Positions 11,987 through 23,010 of a stretch of DNA of 64,000 nucleotides are shown piece by piece. Location: assembly GCF_950295315.1 (NCBI RefSeq), contig NC_080164.1:6371582-6435581 (forward strand). Reading direction: 5' to 3'. This DNA comes from Erinaceus europaeus. Its lineage: Eukaryota; Chordata; Mammalia; Eulipotyphla; Erinaceidae. Positions within the stretch are counted from its first letter, which is position 1, and each line of letters starts with the position of its first letter. The notes beneath the pieces were generated by a model. That model ran no database searches. It saw only the letters and a list, made by a program, of their open reading frames with translations, and was not told where the DNA came from. A program made the position numbers and the translations under genes.

Positions 11987-12263
11987 TTCTTTTTTTAAAT
12001 TTTTTTTTTAAATATTTATTTATTCCCTTTTTGTTGCCATTGTTGTTTTATTGTTGTAGTTTTTACTGATGTCATTGTTGTTGGATAGGACAGAGAGAAA
12101 TGGAGAGAGGAGGGGAAGACAGAGAGGGGGAGAGAAAGACAGACACCTGCAGACCTGCTTCACCGCCTGTGAAGCGACTCCCCTGCAGGTGGGGAGCCAG
12201 GGGCTCAAACCAGGATCCTTACTCTGGTCACGCTTAACCCACTGTGCTACTGCCCAATACCCC
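11987..12263 (-). mobile_element. SINE-A, antisense, with TSD
   Basis: Complete antisense copy. Target-site duplication 'agtggaacattttct' at 11972-11986 and 12264-12278, identical on both sides, so relatively young. Confidence 0.92.
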
Positions 12264-12279
12264 AGTGGAACATTTTCTA

Positions 12280-13330
12280 AGATTCACTCACCCTCTTCAG
12301 GATGCTCTGTTACTAAAGATACCTGATTTTTTAAAAACTGAGTCTAGGTATGGTAGGAATTCTCTCTTCCAACATAGTTTTGACAAGTTCTTGGGGCAGC
12401 AATAAGAAAACTGGGATAGCAAGCATGAATTGTGGCTTAAGTGCCGACTTCACCACTTATTGGGCCTTTACCTCTGAATATGCCACTGTCCAAGATAGTC
12501 CACGAATGTTTCTCTACCCAGGGCAGTGCCTGAGCATATTAACACCTCATGTGGATGGATATGAATTCCCTCCATCAATGGACAAGTGAAGTGGTAGGTG
12601 CGAGAATGCTTGACAATTCATCACAAAATCAGAAAAATCCTTAGACAGGTATGGAAGTTTAGGCTTTTTGTTGTGACAAATCTAAATTTCAGAATAGTTT
12701 TAAGAAAAGAGAATGCCAAAAGCATTAGCACAGAGGACATCAAAGTACGGAAGGTGGGGATGGACAGAGACTAGGCATTTAGTTCCTTTATCCCACATTC
12801 AGAGAGTAAAGGAACACTGAAACTGAGCAAGTGGTAAGTAAGTAACCTTGAGGAGGCCGGCCAGGCAGGGAGCAGCAGCCCCAGCCAATGAGAGTGCTGC
12901 GTGGTGGAAGAGCCCAGAGAAGGGAGAATGACCTTCAGCCAAGTATAGATCTCACTGTCCATTCTGAGCTGTGCCTAAACCCCACTTCCCCTCCTGGCTG
13001 ATGTCCTATCTTTAATAAAATGGAAGGCAAAGTGGTTTGTGCAGGCAGGCAAGCCTCAGGAAACATTATCGATGGATGACCCACACCTAACCCCAGCCCG
13101 GCAGGAACACGGGTGCTCAGAACTCTCGCGAACCTGCACGTGGTTTGTGCAGGATGGTGACTTTCCTCTAATCATCTCCATTCTACTCACTATCAGTGTC
13201 TTAGCAGAGACATGAGCGAGACTCTATCCCCTCCCACGTGACCTTTACTTTTCTGTTATGTGGCATCTTTAGCTCATCTGTAACTTAATTGCTGTTTGGC
13301 GTGCTAACAGCTCAATAGACTATTTGATAG
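12280..13330. other. Unrecognised stretch, locally GC-rich
   Basis: No gene found. 12840-13150 is richer in GC and CpG than its surroundings, has a CCAAT motif ('agccaatgagagtg') and 'aataaaatgg' about 120 bp downstream, and repeats 'gtggtttgtgcagg' at about 13033 and 13140. It could be an old LTR or a short regulatory stretch; no boundary repeats were found. Confidence 0.3.
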
Positions 13331-13391
13331 TGAATGAATGAGTGAATGAATGAATGAATGAATGAATGAATGAATGAATGAATGAATGAAT
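13331..13391. repeat. (TGAA)n microsatellite
   Basis: About 15 units of a TGAA/GAAT tetranucleotide with one early interruption ('gaatgagtgaatg'). Confidence 0.95.
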
Positions 13392-13549
13392 ACATAACCC
13401 TTCTATGAACTTGACCCTGCACTACATGCTGGAGAATTATGGGATTGGGCCTTGTCTGTTGGACACTCTTAGTATAGGAACAGTAACAGGAAGATGGTGA
13501 TTGCCAAGGAGCCAGTGTGGCCTAGCCACCATAGGACCTTGTCCTATTC

Positions 13550-13755
13550 TCACACTTTTCTTTCTTTCTTTATTGAGACAAAAATAAATTGACAGGGATG
13601 GGAGAGAGAGGGAGAGAAAAAGAGAAAACTGCTGCACGGCTCCATGGTTTTGGAACAGTGTCTCCCCTCACACAAACAGGTGTGTTCTGGGGGCTTGGAC
13701 CCAGGTCCTTGCACAAGGTGGTATGTGTCATGGCATGAACCTTTTACACAGATTA
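13550..13755 (-). mobile_element. Diverged SINE-A, antisense
   Basis: 'cagggatgggagagagaggg', 'gtgttctgggggcttggacc' and 'caggtccttgcacaaggtgg' follow the antisense SINE-A plan, but the 'CTGCTTCAC' block is altered. Older or a subfamily. Confidence 0.6.
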
Positions 13756-13956
13756 TTGCTCTGGGATACATATAGTTTGCACAGTATCTGACAACAAGCT
13801 TCACAGCACCATGGAAGACTCATGAATCAGCCTGGACTGTGCTTGTCCTGAGAATACCACTCGGGCAGAATTTATGAAGCAACTAGAGATGATTCTTAGC
13901 AGCCTCTTCTATTTATCTTATTTCAGACAGAAAGTCACTGGTATGTAGTCCTTTGT

Positions 13957-14275
13957 ACACTTTTTTTTTTGTTTTTGTCTTTCCCTTTCAGGGTTATCAC
14001 TGGGGCCTGGTACCTGCACTGTGAATCCACTGCTTCTGGTGGCTATCTTTTCCATTGTTGCTACTGTTATCATTTTTGTCACTGTTGGATAGGACAGAGA
14101 GAAATGGAGAGAGGAGGGGAAGACAGAAAGGGAGAGAGAAAAATAGACACCTGCAGACCTGCTTCACTGCTTGTGAAGCGACCTCCCTGCAGGTGGGAAT
14201 TCTCATGCTGGACTATGAGCTGTGTGTCATGTGCACTTAGCCTGCTGTGCTACTGTCCGGCCCCCTCCACATTTT
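13957..14275 (-). mobile_element. SINE-A long form, antisense
   Basis: Starts with the long-form module ('cagggttatcactggggcct', 'gaatccactgcttctggtgg'), then the standard antisense body and head ('gcacttagcctgctgtgcta'). Confidence 0.85.
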
Positions 14276-14787
14276 AAAAAAATAAACCTGTTCTTTAGCA
14301 GAATCTGGTTGAAAGAACCCTGGACAGCAGAATCTATGCACCTGTGATTTCTCTGCACCGAGTGCTTCTGAGAGGAGTTTTAATAGGCCCACGCTTTCCA
14401 TCAAACCACTGAGCAAGAATGAACACCCACTGTGGGATGCATGCTATTCACAAAAGAAAAGTCCTATGTGGTACTACATAGGGGAGATGCACTGCCTGTG
14501 CCGGGGGTGAGACTGTGACTTTTTGTACACTCTGTCCTGTGGATGCTTTGCAGTGCTACAAGATCATGTCAAAAAGGAAAGCCATGGGACCAGGAACTGA
14601 ACCTGGACCATGTTGATATGCACCCAAACTGGGGAGCTGTCTCCCTGACCCTCAGTATGATTTTGTGATGTTGCTGGATTATATCCTAGAGTGTGCACTT
14701 GCTTTGACTTGCCTGTGAGGTGTTTGTTCCCAGTCTCTTCTTAGGTCAAAACAGTACATTGGTTGAGATTGCAGGCTCTTGGTGAGC

Positions 14788-15655
14788 TTAGCTGGACAAC
14801 ATGCTCTATGCTACACCTGAGGAAGATGAGTCAACACTGGGGCAGCTTGGAATGTTCCTACTCATGCCCACAGAATGTGAGCTCAGACCTAGAGCGATGT
14901 AGACATCACATAGGCTAAGTATGGGCCCCAGATTAGATCAAATCGATGGGGTTTACAGTTAACAATATTTACACCCCTTTGCCATAATAGGGAGCTACTC
15001 TCTTCCCTGATCCAGCTTTCTGGTCCTTTTCCAGCCATGACATCATCTCCCCAGACAGTAACTTAAATCCACCTGCATATCAGATGTCAGGCTCAGGGAA
15101 AAAATAAATAAATAAACACTAGTATAGCCACAGGCCCTTTGGAATATAACTAAAATATGCATACTAGCTATCTACAAAATGGAGGAACCCCCCCCCCCCC
15201 AACTCTTCATCTGCACTATCCCTGCCTTTAGGTCCATGATTGGTCAACAATTTGTTTGGCTTTGTATGTTAACTCTCTTTTTAGCCACCAGGTTCCAGAT
15301 GCTAGCAGGATGTGACCAGACTTCCCTGGACAGACAACCCCACCAATGTGCCTTGGAGCTCTGCTTCCCCAGAGCCCTTCCCCAGTAGGGAAAGGGAGAG
15401 ACAGGCTGGGAGTATGGATTGACCTCTCAACTCCCATGTTCAGCGGGGAAGCAATTACAGAAGCCAGACCTTCAACCTCCTGCATCCCACAATGATCTTG
15501 GGTCCATGCTCCCAGAGGATTAAAGAATAGGCAAGCTATCAGGGGAGGGGATGGGATACAGTGTTCTGGTGGTGGGAATTGTGTGAAGTTGTACCCCTCT
15601 TATCCTATGGTTTTGTCAATGTTTCCTTTTTATAAATAAAAAATTAAAAAAAAGA
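14788..15655 (+). mobile_element. L1 3' UTR insertion, 5'-truncated
   Basis: Sense L1 3' UTR collinear with 41450-42305: 'atgctctatgctacacctga', 'gatggggtttacagttaaca', 'tctggtccttttccagccat', a C-run at 15188-15199, 'gccaccaggttccagatgct', 'agggaaagggagagacaggc', 'ttctggtggtgggaattgtg' and a 'tataaataaaaaatt' A-rich end. No ORF2 sequence is included. Confidence 0.88.
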
Positions 15656-15944
15656 AAACGTGTGTTCTGAAACCAGGCCATTAGGAGTATAGATACCAAG
15701 CTCCAGGGAATAACCCTCATGACAACTTAGTAAATGAAATGGTCTTTTAAATCTTAGTGAAATAAAGTTGAACAAGTGTAGAGAAGTGAACATTTAGACT
15801 AAAAAAAAAAAAGTCAGAATCCCAGTGCTAATTGATGTTCCGTATCTTGTGAAATAAGCCCACATTCAATTATCATTCCCAGTCATAATTTTGTAGGGAA
15901 AGAATGGGGGCAGTTGACTCTTCCCTAATATAGACAAGTGTCAC

Positions 15945-16228
15945 TTATTTTTTAAAATATTTATTTATTTTTTCCCTTTTGTTGCCCTTGTTGTTTTATT
16001 GTTGTAGTTATTATTATTGTCATCGTTGGATAGGACAGAGAGAAATAGAGAGAGGAGGGAAAGACAGAGAGGGGGAGAGAAAGACAGACACCTGCAGACC
16101 TGCTTCACCACCTGTGAAGCGACTCCCCTGCAGGTGGGGAGCTGGGGGCTCCAACCAGGATCCTTATGCTGGTCCTTGTGCTTTGCACCATGTGCGCTTA
16201 ACCCTGCGTGCTACCATCTGACTCACTC
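15945..16228 (-). mobile_element. SINE-A, antisense
   Basis: Complete antisense copy with 'cctgcttcaccacctgtgaa', 'ctcccctgcaggtggggagc', 'tgtgcgcttaaccctgcgtg'. Imperfect flanking duplication around 'cacttattttttaa' / 'cactcgtttatttttta'. Confidence 0.9.
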
Positions 16229-16351
16229 GTTTATTTTTTAATCATACCATGATACCACCAGGGTTACCCTTGACCACTGATATGTTAGCTCTGGTGTTTA
16301 ACTCATCCTGTTTCTTTGATATGACACTCTTTTAATTTTACTGACTGATAA

Positions 16352-16456
16352 AAACAGTGGCTGGGAGACAGCTCAGTCAGTAGAGCACACTACCTCATAT
16401 GCTAAGACACAGGGTGAGGTCAGGCGTGCACACCACCACAGGGAAGCTCCATGGTG
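16352..16456 (+). mobile_element. SINE-B head
   Basis: 'ggctgggagacagctcagtc', 'gtagagcacactacctcata' and 'ggtgaggtcaggcgtgcaca' give a tRNA-like head that runs into the long pyrimidine tract at 16457. Confidence 0.6.
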
Positions 16457-16458
16457 TC

Positions 16459-16493
<35 letters not shown>

Positions 16494-16765
16494 CCTCTCT
16501 ATTTCTCTCTCTCTCCCTCTCTATTTCTCTCTCTCTCCCTCTCTATTTCTCTCTCTCTCTCTTTCTCTCTCCCTATTTCTCTCTCTCCCTCTCTATTTCT
16601 CTCTCCCCCTCTCTATTTCCCCCTCTCTATTTCCCCCTCTCTCTTTCTCTCTCCCTCTCTATTTCTCTTTCTCTATTTCTCTCTCTCTCTTTCTCTTTCC
16701 CTATTTCTCTCTCTCTCCCTCTCTATTTCCCTCTCTCTCTCTCTCTCTCTTTCTGTCCCTCTTCA
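16457..16765. repeat. 300-bp polypyrimidine (CT-rich) array
   Basis: Imperfect higher-order array of 'ctctctccctctctatttct' units, about 20 bases each, nearly pure pyrimidine on the plus strand. It produces two long low-complexity open frames (16399-16794 and 16451-16798) that are not genes. Confidence 0.95.
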
Positions 16766-16799
16766 CTCACCCTCTCCCCTCACATTTTTTCTAACTGAA

Positions 16800-17358
16800 A
16801 TTAAAAGGGAAAGTTCTCCATTCTGTGGAGTTTAATTACAGGAGTCTTGGGAAATGAGTTTAGTTTTGTAGCAGATTATACTAAACATTAAATAAATAGC
16901 CTAGGGGGAATTGAGTTTACATTGTCAGAATAATAATATTAGACACTCTCCCTTCTGAATGCCTTTCAACTATTTTATCCTTGTCCACATCCCCCCATCC
17001 TTGTCTTCTTTTGCCCTCTTTGGTGGGTTGTAGGCACCAAAAGACTAGTATCTAGTCTGCTCCTAAGGAAAATGATGGAGCGCTCTCTTCTGATTTCTGG
17101 ACACCAAGTAATTCTTCCACAATTTTGAAATAGTCAGTCATGTTGTCTTTCTGAGCCAAGAATTATCAGTGCCCTTCATCTCTTCTCATTTTGTCTTTGC
17201 TACTAAACAAGTGCTTCCAATAAAGTCTTCTATCTCTGAAGATGCCCACATGCTTTTCTGACATTCTAGAATCACTACCCATTTGGGAGACATAGACATT
17301 CTCTCCCAGGTCTAAGGCACCCTCTTCTTCAGAGACTGGAGCATCATTTCTCACATTA
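16800..17358. other. No recognised feature
   Basis: Nothing recognised. The minus-strand frame at 17166-17378 has no family features. Confidence 0.4.
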
Positions 17359-17364
17359 AGGTTC

Positions 17365-18099
17365 TGTTGTGACCCCAACAGGAATTTGGGACGATTAACA
17401 TATGAATGATGTCAACCTGAGGCAAGGACACAGAGAAGGGAGTGTATAAAAGCAGGGATTTAGAACAGCTCAATTTCTTTGACTGCTGCTTCCTTGACTG
17501 AGGTGTTCCAGGTATCCGCCATGGCTACTTCTCCTGGGAACTGAACACATGTGACTCTGCGAGCCGGTAAACTTTTTGACCCTTCTACATCCATGAACAA
17601 CCTTTACCTCAGCTGATAATTGTTTATTTTATGGGACTAAACTTTTGACAGCTATACTCAGACTTTATGGACCTAGCATACTCTTTTTTTTTAAATATTT
17701 ATTTCTTTATTCCCTTTTGTTGCCCTTGTTGTTTTATTGCTGTAGTTATTGTTATTGTTGTTACTGATGTTGTTGTTGTTGGATAGGACAGAGAGAAATG
17801 GAGTGAGGAGGGGAAGACAGAGAGGGGAAGAGAGAGACAGACACCTGCAGACCTGCTTCACTGCTTGTGAAACCAGGATCTTTGCGCTTTGTGCCACATG
17901 CGCTTAACCTGCTAAGCTTCCACCTGACTCCTGGACCTAGCTTACTCTTAACCCCTGATGATAATTGTTCATTTTGCCTTTTACCTGTTTCACCCTAATA
18001 AAACCTTGTATTGTTTAAACCTGTTCCCAGTACCCCGCTGTGAATCCTTTTACATACTGAAGCCCTAAAGCTAAGCCCTTTTCTAGTTAAAGTTCAACA
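17365..18099 (+). mobile_element. Solo LTR split by a SINE
   Basis: Bounded by TGTTG...CAACA, with near-matching 6-bp flanks 'aggttc' (17359-17364) and 'tggttc' (18100-18105). It carries a TATA-like 'gtgtataaaagcagg' at about 17442 and 'aataaaacc' at about 17998, the normal order of U3, R and U5. A SINE-A occupies 17686-17931, so the LTR itself is about 470 bp. No internal retroviral sequence adjoins. The 6-bp duplication suggests a class II (ERVK-like) element; the family is not identified. Confidence 0.6.
17686..17931 (-). mobile_element. SINE-A inside the LTR
   Basis: Antisense SINE-A lacking part of the central body ('ctgcttgtgaaaccaggatc' joins two normally separate blocks). Target-site duplication 'tggacctagcatactctt' (17668-17685) and 'tggacctagcttactctt' (17932-17949), one mismatch. 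Confidence 0.92.
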
Positions 18100-18154
18100 T
18101 GGTTCTTCTTACTCATTTCCACTTCTTCCACACAGTGGCTTTGTAAATCTCTCT

Positions 18155-18168
18155 CTCTCTTTGTATTT

Positions 18169-18203
<35 letters not shown>

Positions 18204-18232
18204 TAAAAAGAAAACATTGACAAAACCATCAG
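18155..18232 (-). mobile_element. Minimal L1 3' end insertion
   Basis: Only an (ATTT)n tail plus 'ataaaaagaaaacattgaca' and 'aaaccatcag', the last ~35 bases of the L1 3' UTR in antisense. Duplicated target 'aaatctctct' at 18145-18154 and 18233-18242 shows an independent, extremely truncated insertion. Confidence 0.8.
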
Positions 18233-18452
18233 AAATCTCTCTGAAAAAGAACATCTTTGTTTCCATCAGTTCTCATACCGTTCACTAGAGCAAATATCTT
18301 ATTATGGTTTAAAGTATAGACTCTAGATAGCACAGAAGCAGCCCACTTCCAATCGTTCACACTTCTGAGACCGTAACTGAAAAAGATACATCAAAATAGG
18401 ACTTACAATATTCTTGGACTAGTACTTTAATATTCTATGCAATAGCTTTCTT

Positions 18453-18642
18453 TTTTATATTTTATTTATTTTATTTATTGAATAGAAACAGCCAGAAATC
18501 AAGGGGGTGACAGAGAGATGCCTGCAGTACTGCTTCACCACTCACAAAGCTGTTCCCCTGAAGGTGAGGAACAGGGCCTCGAAGCCGGGTCCTTGCACAT
18601 TGTAACATGTGCACTCAACGAGGTGCAGCACCACCAGGCCCC
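18453..18642 (-). mobile_element. SINE-A (short), antisense, with TSD
   Basis: 'ctgcttcaccactcacaaag', 'ctcgaagccgggtccttgca' and 'gtgcactcaacgaggtgcag'. Target duplication 'tgcaatagctttctt' (18438-18452) and 'tgcaatagttttctt' (18643-18657). Confidence 0.88.
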
Positions 18643-18970
18643 TGCAATAGTTTTCTTATCATCACCTTCATTCTTCTTTCTTTTCCACCTTCTCAGCATA
18701 ATAGAAGCTTTACAAATTTATAATTTTCTAGTCAACCAAAATTTTTTTTTCTATCAATAAAAAATATTTTTTGAGTGTCCATGTGATCTCTTTTATTTTG
18801 ATGGATTGCAAACCTTCAGAACTGCATTGATATAAGGCTCCATGAGAAAACATCCTCTCTGTGAAGACCTGCACCTGTTGAAAATCACCCAGCTACTCAC
18901 TCTACCCTCCACTTCAGGTTAAAATCAGTGAGTCCACATCAGGGATTGTGGAGTTGTGGAAGAAATCTTA

Positions 18971-19229
18971 AGAATGGGAGCTGTGCATATGATGCAAAGC
19001 GCAAGGACCAGCGGTGTAAGGATCCAGGTTTGAGTCCCTGGCTCCCCACTCGCAGGAGAGTCACTTCACAAGCTGTGAAGCAGGTCTACAGGTGTCTCTC
19101 TTTCTCTCCCATTCTCTGTCTTCCCCTCCTCTCTCCATTTCTCTCTGTTTTATCTAACAATGACAGCATCAATAACAACAACAATAAGAGGGGGAAAAAA
19201 GGGCAACAAAAGGGAAAATAAATTTAAAA
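18971..19229 (+). mobile_element. SINE-A, with TSD
   Basis: Sense copy with B-box 'aggtttgagtccctggctcc', the 'gtgaagcaggtctacaggtg' body and 'gggcaacaaaagggaaaata' tail. Duplication around 'aagaaatctt' (18960 and 19230). Confidence 0.88.
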
Positions 19230-19239
19230 AAGAAATCTT

Positions 19240-20085
19240 TACCTAGGAATTAAAAGTCCTGGGTTTGATTTATAATTCATCACTATATTTCCTGTGTGAT
19301 TTCTTAAGCAAATTGCCAAACTCTCAAGGCTTCCACCTCCTTACCATAAAGTGAAGATAATACCACATACTTGGTTCTTCTACCTGAGTAAACTTTTCTC
19401 ATATACTTTTCGCTTTCTGTTTATCTCAGTCAATATAATTTGAATCTCCTAGATCATTGTAGAAAGGTATATAGTGTTTTATGATCCATCCTTTCCTTTG
19501 ATTCCAACCTCCCTTTGTTTTATCCAATGCATCATTAAATATGATTAATTATACAACTGAAATAGTCTATCTACAAATTGATTCTGTTGATCTGTATTGC
19601 CAAAAGTCTAGTCCAACTGAAAAGTTCTATTTCCTGTTCCACTGAAATATTTTTCCTACTCATATTCCTTGGAACTATCCAACATATTTCAGGTGTACAT
19701 TTTAGAATACGTTAGGCCATGAAATGTCCCAGGTTAAAAATCCTCTTTAAATGCCTTTAAGAGTCAAATAATGCTTATTTTCAAATATTTCAATCAGTGT
19801 TGTGTGTGTTTTTGTGTTTATGTGTAGAACTGGTATTTTGAGTTTTTGTGTACAGTCTATATTTTTCACATATACTCTATGTGTTACACGTATAGTTTGT
19901 GCTGTGAGAGACTTTTACCAATCCTAAAAGGGACGTCTTCAAATATATTGTATACTTATGGCTTTATATATGAATATGGAGTTTCTAAGTCTGTTCTGGA
20001 AAATAGAAGATACAAGACTAAAAGAAAACGTTCCTTGGACAACTGACAACTGCATTTTGTTTTAATAAAAAGTATATTCCAAACA
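19240..20085. other. AT-rich stretch, nothing recognised
   Basis: No repeat or gene recognised. The 66-codon frame at 19846-20046 is in low-complexity 'tatactctatgtg' sequence. Confidence 0.4.
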
Positions 20086-20094
20086 TGTTTCTAT

Positions 20095-20510
20095 TTCCAG
20101 AATACAAATAACTGACAGTACCAATTGCTGACAAAGATGCAAACAAGACTTCTTACTTATTGCTGGTGGGAATGCAAAATGAACCAGCCATTTTGGAAGA
20201 CAATTTTGGAGTTTTGTATTTGAAAAACTAAATACGTATCCACCACACTGTCAGGTAATTATGCCCGGAGGTGTTGACCCAACTGACTCAAAAACTTATA
20301 TGTGCCCACAAAAGCCTATACACAAATATTTATAGTAGCTTTAACTACAACAACCATAAATTAGAAGCAAACAAGGTACCTTGAATAGGTTAAAGGGTAA
20401 GCAAACTGTAGTACATCCTACAGCATACGATAGTTTATATTTGAGGAAGAGTTAGTAAGTGGCTAAAAACAAAACAAAAATAAAGCTATAGATGTTTCCT
20501 CCCAGAGATG
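20095..20510 (+). repeat. Old L1 ORF2 C-terminal remnant
   Basis: 'tattgctggtgggaatgcaa', 'tttatagtagctttaactac' and 'tacatcctacagcatacgat' correspond to the conserved L1 ORF2 tail. Heavily diverged, no open frame. Confidence 0.55.
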
Positions 20511-20783
20511 AAAGAACATTGCAGCAGATGAAGGGATTCCTTTTCATGACTGTGTGGCAAAGAACAAAGGAAGCTTGTGATTTCTGCTGACATTTACAGT
20601 AGAGCTGTGGCATCGTACACACCTGCTGCAGAGCTGCAATGATCAGAGGACCTTATCAATGATGAGGACAAAGAAATTCAGATATCCCGTGTCATTTTAT
20701 TGTGAGGATTTTGTGTTCTTTTATCCTGTTTCCTAACCTATGGCCTTCTCCCATTGTCACACATCCATCCACCTGCACCATAC

Positions 20784-20840
20784 ACACACACACACACACA
20801 CACAGAGAGAGATTGAGAGAGAGAGAGAGAGAGTGAGAGA
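20784..20840. repeat. (CA)n-(GA)n microsatellite
   Basis: 'cacacacacacacacaca' followed directly by 'gagagagattgagagagag'. Confidence 0.9.
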
Positions 20841-21301
20841 GGACAGTTGTGTTGCTTGGTGAGACAAAGAACAGACATACAACTGAAAGCAGGCTAACAG
20901 GAAAGACCCTTGGCCACAGCCAGTGGGCAAAGGAGGCTTCTGTGCATACTGGAGTGGTGATATACTGGAGTGGAAAAGAAATAGGTCTGCCAGGATAAAA
21001 ATGAGGTAAATCCCAAATCAGAACAAGCTGGCCATCCTACCCTTCTAGGTAAGCTGATGCACAGGTCTTTTCCTTGCCTTCTCGGACTTATGACCTCAGG
21101 CCCTAGAAATATACTCAGAAAGAACAACTTCTCTCCTGGACAGTTTGATTGGTATGCTTTATTCCCCAGGTCTCTCTTTGGTGTTTGATGATAAATCATT
21201 AAAAAGGAAAGAGAGAGAGAGAAAGAGACAAGATTATCACAGTGACTTTCAGTATATAAATTATTTTTCATAATCTCCCTCTACTCACATCTACAAAAAT
21301 G

Positions 21302-21676
21302 GGGGCCGAGCAGTAGCAGCAGCAAGTTAAGAGCACATGATGCAAAGCACAAGGACTGGTGTAAGGATCCTGGTTCGAGCCCCCCCCCACACACACACAC
21401 ATACACTCCCCACCTGCAGGGAAGGTTGCTTCACAAGTGGTGGAACAGGTCTGCAGGTATCTATCTTTCTTTCTCTCCCCCTCTTTGTCTTCCCCTCCTC
21501 TCTCAATTTTTCTCTGTCCTAGTCAACAATAATGACAGCAATAACAACAATAATAACAATGATAAACAACAAGGGCAACAAAATGAGGGGAAAAAAATAG
21601 CCTCCAAGAGCAGTGGATTCGTAGTACAAACACCGAGCCCTAGCTATAACTCTGGAGGCAAAAAAAAAAAAAAAAA
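21302..21676 (+). mobile_element. SINE-A long form
   Basis: 'ggggccgagcagtagcagca' head, B-box 'ggttcgagcccccccccaca' (expanded C-run plus CA repeat), 'tcacaagtggtggaacaggt' body, 'caacaagggcaacaaaatga', then the long-form module ('agagcagtggattcgtagta', 'ataactctggaggcaaaaaa'). Confidence 0.88.
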
Positions 21677-21716
21677 GGAAAGAAAGAAAGAAAGAGAGAA
21701 AGAAAGAAAGAAAAAA
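21661..21716. repeat. A-run and (GAAA)n
   Basis: Poly-A tail of the preceding SINE, expanded into a GAAA tetranucleotide tract. Confidence 0.9.
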
Positions 21717-21719
21717 TAA

Positions 21720-22685
21720 ATGGCATATGTAAATCATGTACTCTCATATTAGCAGAGAAGGGTCAACAAGAACAATCACTCTAAGGAAGGCAAAAGAAAA
21801 TATTTCTCCGTGGAGGAGGAAGACAGCAAAACAGAGAGATAATTCCTTTGTCAAACTAATAGATAATGGGAAGAAGAGTAGAATGAATTACACTAGTGCA
21901 CTTCAAAAAGAATAGTGTCCTGGAAAAAATAGGGGAATTGGATGCAAAGGGAAGAGTCAAAACAGAAGATGACAGTTTTGCAAATTTTCACAAGACAAAG
22001 GCAACAACCTTAGTCAAACTGTATTTAAAAGAGAAAAAATCTGCATGTGTGAAGATAACAGTTTTAGAAACAGTGAAGATCAAAACCATGCAAAGTCAAA
22101 TCATGCCAGACAAATCATTTTAATGTGAGAAGTAAGAAGCAGACTATGAAAAAAAATAGCTGCAAAAGGTCTTGATTTTATTAAGTACTTGACATTGTCA
22201 AAAATACACTAGAAACATTCATTGAAATTGTCTCATGTGAAGACAGAAATTGTAGAGAAAGTTTTTATGGGAGTTAGCAATTAACTGGGTCTTGTGGGAG
22301 ATGAGAGGTTAGATAATATCAAACTTACCCTTGGGTATAGCTCAGTTTACATTGTCATTACCAGTGTGGTGGAAGAAGCCATAGGGACCAATGTCAACCC
22401 TTGACCTTGTCAGCAAGTAGGACTTGGATGGAGAAATCAGTGAAAGACACATTTCTAAGAGACAAATTAACTCAACAGCAAAAGCTGCAGACACCAGCAA
22501 GCACTAGCAACAACACAAGGTCAGCGGTAATTCTGAACCAGCATTCCAGATTGGAAGATCTATAATTTCCCTAGCCAACAGTTTTGTTGTTGTTGTTGTT
22601 TGTTTGTTTTTATGACTATATGTCTTTCTAAACAGTATTTATTCTGTTCTACAAAGGAACAGATTGGGTTTTTTTAGAGAAACTT
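21720..22685. other. No recognised gene
   Basis: A 75-codon frame (21896-22123, plus) shows no recognisable features. Otherwise AT-rich unique-looking DNA. Confidence 0.4.
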
Positions 22686-22689
22686 GTTA

Positions 22690-22812
22690 GAAATGAAAAT
22701 TCTCCAGTTCCACCCAGGCTTACTGGATCAAAAGCTCATGAATATGCATTTTATTAAGCCCCTCAAGTGACTCTGATACATATTAAAAGTTGAACATTCT
22801 TGGATTAGGCAA
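22690..22812 (+). repeat. MER5-like (hAT-Charlie) DNA transposon relic
   Basis: 'cccaggcttactggatcaaa', 'gaatatgcattttattaagc', 'cctcaagtgactctgataca' and 'gttgaacattcttggattag' follow the old non-autonomous hAT-Charlie (MER5-type) pattern known from mammals. Recognised from memory, without alignment. Confidence 0.5.
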
Positions 22813-22889
22813 AGAGAAATGTATGGCATAGTACAAATAATTAACATGTGATCAGGATTCATGAACTTAAAATGAATTCAGACAACCCT

Positions 22890-23010
22890 AGAGGTTTCCT
22901 CCTTCTGGCATCTCAAATTTAGGACCTCTGACTTTCAGAATTGCAATGTAATAAAAATCTGTTTCATTTTAAGGCACTTAAGTTTGTGGTTAGTTGTTAC
23001 AGTAATAACA
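22890..23010 (+). repeat. MaLR LTR (MLT1/MST-like) 3' end
   Basis: 'gactttcagaattgcaatgt', 'aataaaaatctgtttcattt' and 'agttgttacagtaataacag' match the 3' end pattern of mammalian ERVL-MaLR LTRs. Old and diverged. Confidence 0.45.

Noticed and set aside
13331..13391. CRISPR-like or other regular array
   Set aside because: Simple tetranucleotide repeat without spacers; the same applies to the GATA and TATAT arrays.
16399..16798. Two overlapping long open frames (131 and 115 codons)
   Set aside because: They translate a CT-rich simple repeat (Ser/Leu/Phe only) and are open because pyrimidine repeats lack stop codons.
20894..21271. Minus-strand frame of 125 codons
   Set aside because: No domain, no splice-site context and low-complexity serine stretches; not supported as an exon.
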